From NCBI GenBank assembly GCA_003248965.1, contig QFQU01000025.1:1-28680 (forward strand): a stretch of DNA of 28,680 bases, in the 5' to 3' direction. The notes beneath the pieces are model-generated. The model was not told where the DNA came from, made no database searches, and worked only from the letters and a program-made list of their open reading frames with translations. Positions 24,282 through 28,680 of the stretch are shown piece by piece (positions within the stretch are counted from its first letter, which is position 1; the number at the start of each line of letters is the position of its first letter). Position numbers and translations under genes: made by a program. This DNA is from Brevundimonas sp. (GTDB taxonomy: Bacteria; Pseudomonadota; Alphaproteobacteria; Caulobacterales; Caulobacteraceae).

Positions 24282-24880
24282 GCGGCGGCTCCGTGCTGGC
24301 GGTGTTCGTGGTTCTGGTTATGCGGGGCAGGCAGGATCGCACCTTCGGCTTCCAGCTTGGCGCGCATCGACGCGCTCATGTGGCTGCCGGCGGGCAGGGG
24401 CGCCGAGGGTGTAGGCTTCCGCGCCGCCTTGCGCGCCGCCAGGGCCTTGGCGGTCGGCGTCTCCGACAGCGCCGCCAGCGTTTCCGCCACCATGGCCCTG
24501 ACCTCGTCGGGCGAATGCCTGACCACCGGCTCGGACGGTTTCTGTTCCATCGCCTGCGACTGGACCACCGCCGCGCGGGCGCGAGTGTAGGCGCGGGTCC
24601 AGCGCCCAGGCGAAGTCGACTGGCGGGCCAGATCGGCGAGCCGTCCGGGCTTGGGCAGGAACTCCGACTTCGGGTCCGCGACATGGGCCTTCATGCCCGC
24701 CTCGATCTGTGCAGGCGTAAGACCACCGAGCGCGTCGAAATAGTCGCCCCAGAACGCCGCCGTCTCGCCTGTGTCCCTCTCCGGCTGCGGATAGGTGGCG
24801 AACCGGCTGCCGATGATGTCGCGCACCTCAGACTCGGTCGCCGGCCGCAGGGCCGCCGCGCGCAGGGCCGGCATCGCCAT
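24278..24880 (-). CDS. Putative phage replication partner (loader-type)
   Basis: A protein of about 200 aa from ATG 24880, which has GAGG 5 nt upstream and lies 55 bp after the initiator stop. The open frame extends upstream over the initiator gene to ATG 25045 (255 aa) and beyond, so the start is uncertain. The conserved-looking part is TESEVRDIIGSRFATYPQP and FWGDYFDALGGLTPAQIEAGMKAHVADPKSEFLPKPGRLADL near its N-terminus. This pattern is frequent in alphaproteobacterial phages beside replication genes and recalls lambda P-like helicase loaders. The C-terminus is His-rich. The function is inferred from position between the initiator and late regulator. Confidence 0.6.
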   Translation of the reverse strand: MAMPALRAAALRPATESEVRDIIGSRFATYPQPERDTGETAAFWGDYFDALGGLTPAQIEAGMKAHVADPKSEFLPKPGRLADLARQSTSPGRWTRAYTRARAAVVQSQAMEQKPSEPVVRHSPDEVRAMVAETLAALSETPTAKALAARKAARKPTPSAPLPAGSHMSASMRAKLEAEGAILPAPHNQNHEHRQHGAAA

Positions 24881-24935
24881 CGACGCCTCGCTTCGCAGGA
24901 TGTCGCTCTTGGCGATGACGTCGATGGCCTTGGCG

Positions 24936-25859
24936 TCAATAGTTTCGTCGAGCAGCCACGAGGCCAATGGCTTGCTCAGCACCGGCGTAGTGACGGTCGA
25001 GGTTGGCCCGTTTTGCGGACAGCTTAGCGCTCGGGCGGTGTTCATCGGCTTGGCTTGCATGGGTCTGGGCTTCCGGGATCGAGAGGGCGGCTCGGTTGTC
25101 GGCGATGGATTGGGCGATGGCGGCGTCAAAGAACTTCCACGTCCCGATGGCTCGGCGTTGCTTGCGGGCCAGCGTCACGACCACCGGCACGACGTCGTGC
25201 TGCCAGGACGCCCCGTCTCGGCGCCAGGCAAGGAGCCGGCCCAGCGTGGTCGCGAGACCGGGCTGCCGGGAGGGGTCGAGGTGAACCGTCCTGGCCTCGG
25301 CGACCAGCAGCGCGGCGTGGCGGCGCGTGTCGCCGTCGGGCCAGTCGTCGCATTCGGGCGGTGTGGTTGTCGTCTGAACCACCGTCACCGCCTGCGCGTT
25401 CGTCTGCGCTCGCGCGTCAACAACAGCGAGTGATGGTTCTAGTGACGGTTCGAACGTAGTGAGGGTGGCACGTGGTGCAGTCTGTACCGGCACCTCGTGC
25501 AGTCTGTCGTCGTAACAGCCTGCATCTGGTGCAGTCTGCTCGGTTCGGCATCTCCTGCCGACTGCACGAGGTGCAGTCTGTGCGTCACCACCGTTGGGGA
25601 AAAGGGTGAACAGGTCGGATGTCTGCGTGCCGTTCTTGCGGCGGCGCGTGGCCTTCTCAATGGCCCGGACGCTGATCAGCAGTTGAATCGCGTTGCGAAC
25701 CGCACGGTCGCTCAACCCCGTCTCGGCGACGATACGCTTCACAGGCGGGAAGCACTGCGCGTTCTCGTCCGCATAGTTGGCCAGGGCCAGCAGAACCAGT
25801 TTGGTCGTGGGGCTGGGCGCCGGGTAGGCGAAGGCCATGGCGATGCACTGGACGCTCAT
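24936..25859 (-). CDS. Phage replication initiator-type protein with HTH (lambda O-like position)
   Basis: A 307-aa protein. Residues 10-85 are a winged-HTH of the HTH_36 type (PTTKLVLLALANYADENAQCFPP ... GLSDRAVRNAIQLL), as in phage replication initiators. The middle (about 95-150) is low in structure and encoded by the iteron-like repeats at 25469-25581, reading as three Gln-Thr-Ala-Pro motifs. The C-terminal part (about 190-300) is helical, with ATTLGRLLAWRRDGASW and WKFFDAAIAQSIADN, probably for protein contacts. ATG 25859 overlaps the previous stop (ATGA). Lambda O likewise carries ori iterons inside its gene. Whether it recruits DnaC/DnaB or the next gene product is not visible. Confidence 0.75.
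   Translation of the reverse strand: MSVQCIAMAFAYPAPSPTTKLVLLALANYADENAQCFPPVKRIVAETGLSDRAVRNAIQLLISVRAIEKATRRRKNGTQTSDLFTLFPNGGDAQTAPRAVGRRCRTEQTAPDAGCYDDRLHEVPVQTAPRATLTTFEPSLEPSLAVVDARAQTNAQAVTVVQTTTTPPECDDWPDGDTRRHAALLVAEARTVHLDPSRQPGLATTLGRLLAWRRDGASWQHDVVPVVVTLARKQRRAIGTWKFFDAAIAQSIADNRAALSIPEAQTHASQADEHRPSAKLSAKRANLDRHYAGAEQAIGLVAARRNY
25469..25581. repeat. Four iterons inside the initiator gene, candidate phage origin
   Basis: Copies at 25469-25485, 25491-25507, 25523-25539 and 25565-25581, consensus CAYNNSGTGCAGTCTGY; the core GTGCAGTCTG is exact in all four. Core starts are 22, 32 and 42 bp apart, near 2, 3 and 4 helical turns. Copy 2 is in a different reading frame from the others. 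Copy 4 is preceded by its inverted half (GACTGCAC-GAG-GTGCAGTC, 25560-25578). Confidence 0.75.
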
Positions 25860-26710
25860 GCGAACCTCGCAAAGGCCATGACCACGTCGCACCATGCCCG
25901 GCGCCGCTCATAGGACCGGATCGACGCGATGACCGTCGTATGATCCCGGCTGCCGAAGAAGGCGCCGATATGTGGGAACGACATGTCCGTCGCTTCACGC
26001 AAGGCTGCCATGGCCTCTTGCCGGGGCCAGGCATAGGCTCGCGTGTGTCGTTTGGACCGCAAGTCTGCGACGGTCCGTCCATAACGGGCCGCAACCTCAT
26101 CGACGATTGCCATGGTGTGGGCGCGCGGCGTGGCCATCGGATTGGGCGAGGATGTTCTGCACCAACCCTTCCGCCAGGCTCGGGAGATGATCGCGGACTT
26201 GGTTGCGCCTGGAATCATCCCGGCCACAACCGTGGCTGGACGACCGCCGGCCACAAACTCCCTAAGGACAATCTCGTCCAACTCTGGCGTCCATGTCACT
26301 GTCGCGTAGCGCTGCAGGACGCGGTTCTTCAGCCCCAGCCGCCGAACCATCGTCTGCAGCCCGCCCGGCGTCATGTCGAACCGCGCGACCAGCGTCTCTA
26401 TCGGCGTCCCATTCCGCCATTCGACCGCAAACGCAGCCTCCTTCTCCGCCAGCTTCTCCCGGTGTGTCTTCGGTTTGGTCAGGGGGCTCGCGCGCGCCGG
26501 AATGACGCAGGACGCCTCAGAGCCGACCAGCACCACACGGATATCCGCCTCGCACCGACCCGTGGCCTTGGCGATCTGGGCCGGCGTGGCGCGCGCGCCC
26601 AGCCGGGATCGGACGCGGTCGATCTCGGCAAAGTCCAAACCGCCCCGCCGCGATGTGGCGAACGATCCGGCGCCGCTCTGGGCGGCCGAGGCGTAGATGC
26701 TGCGGGCCAT
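25856..26710 (-). CDS. Multi-HTH protein with GcrA-like segment and DnaA domain IV
   Basis: A 284-aa DNA-binding protein. Residues 25-62 and 85-128 look like HTH segments. Residues 137-184 follow the alphaproteobacterial GcrA N-terminal pattern (Val-Thr-Trp-Thr-Pro-Glu ... GG.PATVVAG.IPGATKSAIISRA.RKG). Residues 200-270 are a DnaA domain IV: helix, RSKRHTRAYAWPRQEAMAALRE at about 218-239, then the signature SRDHTTV at 254-260. There is no AAA+ ATPase. DnaA domain IV binds DnaA-box DNA, while GcrA acts with sigma-70 at CcrM-methylated promoters. Adjacent to the replication initiator, it may recruit or compete for the host origin or cell-cycle promoters. Domain IV is secure by motif. The GcrA likeness is by pattern only. 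Confidence 0.75.
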   Translation of the reverse strand: MARSIYASAAQSGAGSFATSRRGGLDFAEIDRVRSRLGARATPAQIAKATGRCEADIRVVLVGSEASCVIPARASPLTKPKTHREKLAEKEAAFAVEWRNGTPIETLVARFDMTPGGLQTMVRRLGLKNRVLQRYATVTWTPELDEIVLREFVAGGRPATVVAGMIPGATKSAIISRAWRKGWCRTSSPNPMATPRAHTMAIVDEVAARYGRTVADLRSKRHTRAYAWPRQEAMAALREATDMSFPHIGAFFGSRDHTTVIASIRSYERRRAWCDVVMAFARFA

Positions 26711-26716
26711 GGGCGG

Positions 26717-26989
26717 TCAGACCTCGCCCAGGGCGGACATATACAGGTCCAGGATCGCGTCCTCTTCCTGACGCTTGGCCTTGTCCTGCTTGCGCGCGCG
26801 GATCACCTTGCGCAGAACCTTGACGTCGTAGCCTTCGCCCTTGGCCTCGGCGAAGACCTCCTTCATGTCGGTCATGACGGCCTGCTTGTCCTCTTCGAGG
26901 CGCCCCAGCCGTTCGATGATGGTGCGCAGGCGGGCGGCAGAGGTGCTGGTCAGGATGTCGGACTGCGGTTCTGATTTGCTGTCGGTCAT
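26717..26989 (-). CDS. gapR: GapR-family protein (DUF2312)
   Basis: A 90-aa protein. After a 14-residue variable start it is the DUF2312 pattern: RLRTIIERLGRLEEDKQAV, DMKEVFAEAKGEGYDVKVLRKVIRARKQDK and a C-terminal EDAILDLYMSAL. Full family length (~89 aa). In Caulobacter, GapR is a nucleoid protein that clamps overtwisted, AT-rich DNA ahead of replication and transcription and aids topoisomerases. A phage copy next to the replication genes may ease supercoiling at its own replication fork or modify host nucleoid function (inference). The start at 26989 overlaps the previous stop (ATGA); upstream in-frame codons are a shadow. Confidence 0.88.
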   Translation of the reverse strand: MTDSKSEPQSDILTSTSAARLRTIIERLGRLEEDKQAVMTDMKEVFAEAKGEGYDVKVLRKVIRARKQDKAKRQEEDAILDLYMSALGEV

Positions 26990-27234
26990 GTTGGAATCCG
27001 GTTGATCGGCCCGCGAAGGGCCGCATGGGTGAAATCTCGCCGCGCCCGGCGCTCCGATCCGACCGCCCGGTCCGCCCCTCGGGCGGCGGCGGCGCGTTCG
27101 CGCATCTGGGACTGGCGGTGAAAGGCGGCGAAGGCGTCGTCGACGGCCGGCATCGGCAGGGGCGCGTCGAACAGATCGGCGTCCCTGACCGGCTCGCGAA
27201 AGCAGCCGCAGTTCCGGCAACGCGCCCAGGGCAT
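26986..27234 (-). CDS. Small Cys-containing protein, unknown
   Basis: An 82-aa protein starting MPWARCRNCGC (Cys 6, 9 and 11), possibly a half zinc site, with an Arg/Ala-rich helical remainder. ATG 27234 has AAGAGG 8 nt upstream inside the micro-ORF and its stop overlaps the gapR start, so it is stitched in on both sides. I do not recognise a family; its Arg richness also makes coding slightly uncertain, but overlap at both ends supports it. Confidence 0.55.
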   Translation of the reverse strand: MPWARCRNCGCFREPVRDADLFDAPLPMPAVDDAFAAFHRQSQMRERAAAARGADRAVGSERRARRDFTHAALRGPINRIPT

Positions 27235-27305
27235 CAGATCAGCCTCTTGCGGTTCAGGACCAGCAGCAGGGATCCGTGAAGGATGGAGAGGATCGAGCCG
27301 ATCAC
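27234..27305 (-). CDS. 23-aa hydrophobic micro-ORF
   Basis: GTG at 27305 overlaps the stop of the HTH gene (GTGA) and its own TGA overlaps the next ATG (TGATG). It encodes one hydrophobic helix of about 17 residues (IGSILSILHGSLLLVL) followed by Asn-Arg-Lys-Arg, as in tiny single-pass membrane peptides with positive cytoplasmic ends. It fills the whole gap between two genes. Could be a real small protein or a coupling device that carries ribosomes across. Confidence 0.45.
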   Translation of the reverse strand: MIGSILSILHGSLLLVLNRKRLI

Positions 27306-27742
27306 GCGACGACCCTCAGGGTGGGACGCAACGCCATGGTCTCGTCGAACTGACGCTGGGCCGCCTCCAGGTTCTCGCGCGCCGCGTTGCGGACGGCCTC
27401 GATCTCTTGCGATTCCAGAACCCCGTCTGCCTTGGCGGCGTGAACCACCGACAGGGCATGCGACGCGGCGGCCGTGCTGGCGACCGACGCCGCCAGGGCG
27501 CCTTTGCCGGCCTCGCCGTCGACGCGCCGGGCGAACGCCGCGAACACGATGGAATGGCCCACCACCTGTTCCAGCTTGAACACCTGCGCGAAGGTCGGCA
27601 GGTCGCCCGTTCCCGTGCTGATCAGCTGACCGATCCGCTGTCGACTGACGCCCAGGAACGTCGCCGCCGCCTCCTGTGTGCCGACAGCATCGACCAACTG
27701 TCCGAACAGGGCCTTCAACTCGCTGGGTTCGAATTTCTGCAT
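27302..27742 (-). CDS. HTH regulator, possibly CII-like
   Basis: A 146-aa DNA-binding protein. Residues 8-45 form an HTH (LFGQLVDAVGTQEAAATFLGVSRQRIGQLIS), followed by an Ala-rich helical dimerisation region and a C-terminal helix (EIEAVRNAARENLEAAQRQFDE). Size and layout resemble phage regulatory CII (CP76) proteins. The start is ATG 27742 with GGAAC upstream. It may control the early operon it heads or lysogeny. It has no protease domain, so it is not a LexA-type repressor. The exact family is unconfirmed. Confidence 0.65.
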   Translation of the reverse strand: MQKFEPSELKALFGQLVDAVGTQEAAATFLGVSRQRIGQLISTGTGDLPTFAQVFKLEQVVGHSIVFAAFARRVDGEAGKGALAASVASTAAASHALSVVHAAKADGVLESQEIEAVRNAARENLEAAQRQFDETMALRPTLRVVA

Positions 27743-27797
27743 TGCGTTGTTCCGGGTTGGCGCAAGGTGACGCTTGATGGACGGGGACGTAGGACGG

Positions 27798-28067
27798 TCA
27801 GGCCGCACGGGGCGGTGGAGGGCAGGGCGGATGATCGGGATCGACGGGACGGCTGGGCCGGAAAGCGACAACATTGTCGTCCTCGGGCGGTGGCGGCTGC
27901 TCCACCGACCGAAGCCCCAGCGCCGTCAGCTTGACGCCGATGCGGGTCAGCTCCTCGTCGGTCGGCTCCCTGAGCGCGATGGCGCGGCGCTCGGCGTCGA
28001 AAGCGCGGATTTCCTCACGGACCACCGCCCGGATGGCCGCAAGGTCCTGGTCGGTGAGGCGGGTCAT
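27798..28067 (-). CDS. Small acidic/basic helical protein, paralogue of 28348-28518
   Basis: An 89-aa protein of unknown function. The N-terminal 30 residues (LTDQDLAAIRAVVREEIRAFDAERR) match the 56-aa protein encoded at 28348-28518, and the C-terminus is Pro-rich and disordered. ATG 28067 has GAGG 7 nt upstream. It is the first gene of the run leading to the HTH regulator, 55 bp before it. The repeated VREEI-A-DAERR core suggests a small helical oligomer. Confidence 0.6.
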   Translation of the reverse strand: MTRLTDQDLAAIRAVVREEIRAFDAERRAIALREPTDEELTRIGVKLTALGLRSVEQPPPPEDDNVVAFRPSRPVDPDHPPCPPPPRAA

Positions 28068-28145
28068 GCGGGCCTCGCCGAAATAGGGCTGGCCACCGAT
28101 GGACGCTGAAGTGATGATACGACACCACCGAGACCGAGAGGCGTT

Positions 28146-28400
28146 ATGTCAGACCGTTTGGCGCTGCTTGAACAGCGCGTCGCAGACCTCGAACTTGAGA
28201 GCGCTGCGCTCATGTCGATCATCACTTTCCTCATGGGCGAAAATCCCAATGGAGAGGACGTCGAGGCCTGGGCGGCGTCATACGAAGCGGCGGCGGCGCG
28301 ATGGGGCGAACTCACCCCGTCAGAGATCGGAAGAACGGCAACCGACATCATCGGCGCCTCTCTTCGACACGGCGGCAGGCCTCTGCCATCGCAGAGATAG
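28146..28400 (+). CDS. SlyX-like coiled-coil protein, only clear plus-strand gene
   Basis: An 84-aa protein beginning SDRLALLEQRVADLELESAAL with heptad leucines, followed by a short Trp-containing acidic region. The start recalls SlyX-type coiled coils, but the rest does not match. GAGAGG precedes ATG 28146. Codons are GC-ending and protein-like. Its 3' end overlaps the tail-to-tail 56-aa gene by 53 bp. A minus-strand frame over the same DNA (28064-28351) has ATGA overlaps at both ends but is Ser-rich and shadow-like, so I prefer this strand. Confidence 0.5.
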   Translation: MSDRLALLEQRVADLELESAALMSIITFLMGENPNGEDVEAWAASYEAAAARWGELTPSEIGRTATDIIGASLRHGGRPLPSQR

Positions 28401-28518
28401 TTTTTCGGATACGCTCTTCGCGCGCTTCGGGAGTGCGACGTTCAGCGTCGTTAGCGGCGATCTCTTCGCGGACGATCCGCCGAATGTCGGCCTCTGTGAG
28501 GTGCGGGTGGCCCATCAT
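28348..28518 (-). CDS. Small helical protein, paralogue of 27798-28067
   Basis: A 56-aa protein, all helical and charged, with LTEADIRRIVREEIAANDAERR near the start, clearly related to the 89-aa protein two genes on. Tandem ATGs at 28518/28515; the first overlaps the stop of the preceding membrane peptide (ATGA). Unknown function. Longer upstream codons in this frame are a shadow. Confidence 0.6.
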   Translation of the reverse strand: MMGHPHLTEADIRRIVREEIAANDAERRTPEAREERIRKTISAMAEACRRVEERRR

Positions 28519-28670
28519 GCCGCTGCCTCCATCCGGTCGCGATGGGCGCCGCAAATCAGGATGAGGCCCAGCATCACAAGCGCGCAGTCGGCAATCCAAG
28601 GCAGTCCGATGCCTGCGCGAATGGCCAAGCAGACGATTGAGCTGATTACGATGCGACCGATGAAACGCAT
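28515..28670 (-). CDS. 51-aa small membrane protein
   Basis: ATG 28670 comes directly after an in-frame TAG, which fixes the start. Two hydrophobic stretches (about 3-19 and 28-41) suggest one or two membrane passes, ending in a charged tail. It is coupled by ATGA to the following 56-aa gene. Small membrane proteins in phage early regions often serve in exclusion or regulation. I do not recognise this one. Confidence 0.5.
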   Translation of the reverse strand: MRFIGRIVISSIVCLAIRAGIGLPWIADCALVMLGLILICGAHRDRMEAAA

Positions 28671-28680
28671 CTACGCCGCC

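Noticed and set aside
1..28680. CRISPR arrays, tRNAs, insertion sequences
   Set aside because: No regularly spaced repeat-spacer pattern, no tRNA-like fold or T-loop in a proper context, and no transposase or terminal inverted repeats were seen by eye.

Overview
The window looks like most of a lambda/HK97-type temperate siphophage (prophage or phage contig) from an alphaproteobacterium. The base composition is high-GC throughout, and several phage proteins resemble alphaproteobacterial cell-cycle or chromosome factors (a GapR/DUF2312 protein, a GcrA-like segment and a DnaA domain IV). A Caulobacterales host such as Brevundimonas is my best guess. That is inference, because no host gene is clearly present. 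Almost every gene lies on the minus strand, so the biological order runs from right to left.

Right end (28680 to 23784), regulation and replication. Small early genes come first (51, 56 and 89 aa on minus; an 84-aa gene alone on plus). They are followed by a helix-turn-helix regulator, a 23-aa micro-ORF stitched between its neighbours, a Cys-containing small protein, a GapR-family protein, a 284-aa protein with HTH, GcrA-like and DnaA-domain-IV segments, an HTH replication initiator with four iteron-like repeats inside its coding sequence, a probable replisome-loader-type partner, and a NusG/RfaH-family protein where lambda has its late antiterminator. Nearly all junctions are ATGA or TGATG overlaps, so this is one tightly coupled operon.

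Centre (23783 to 12314), a control/packaging region and then head genes. A roughly 0.4-0.5 kb largely non-coding stretch with dyads and repeats precedes the small terminase. It is followed by the large terminase, a gpW-like protein, the portal, a protease-capsid fusion with a possible internal start, a capsid cement protein, the head-tail connector set, the tail terminator, the tail tube and a probable tail-assembly protein.

Left (12270 to 454), tail and lysis. An exported 'moron' protein with its own strong hairpin sits just before the tape measure. Then come distal tail proteins, an NlpC/P60 tail peptidase, the gpJ-like tip/receptor-binding protein, membrane proteins (probable holin functions), a GH19 endolysin and an overlapping i-spanin/o-spanin pair. 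Two intrinsic terminators close the late operon, and the start of one further minus-strand ORF runs off the left edge.

The parts most worth attention are the replication and late-control block (DnaA-IV/GcrA-like fusion, phage GapR, helically phased iterons, NusG-like antiterminator candidate), the GGCTACC repeat array around the small terminase, the repeated N-terminal motif in the protease-capsid fusion, and the exported moron.
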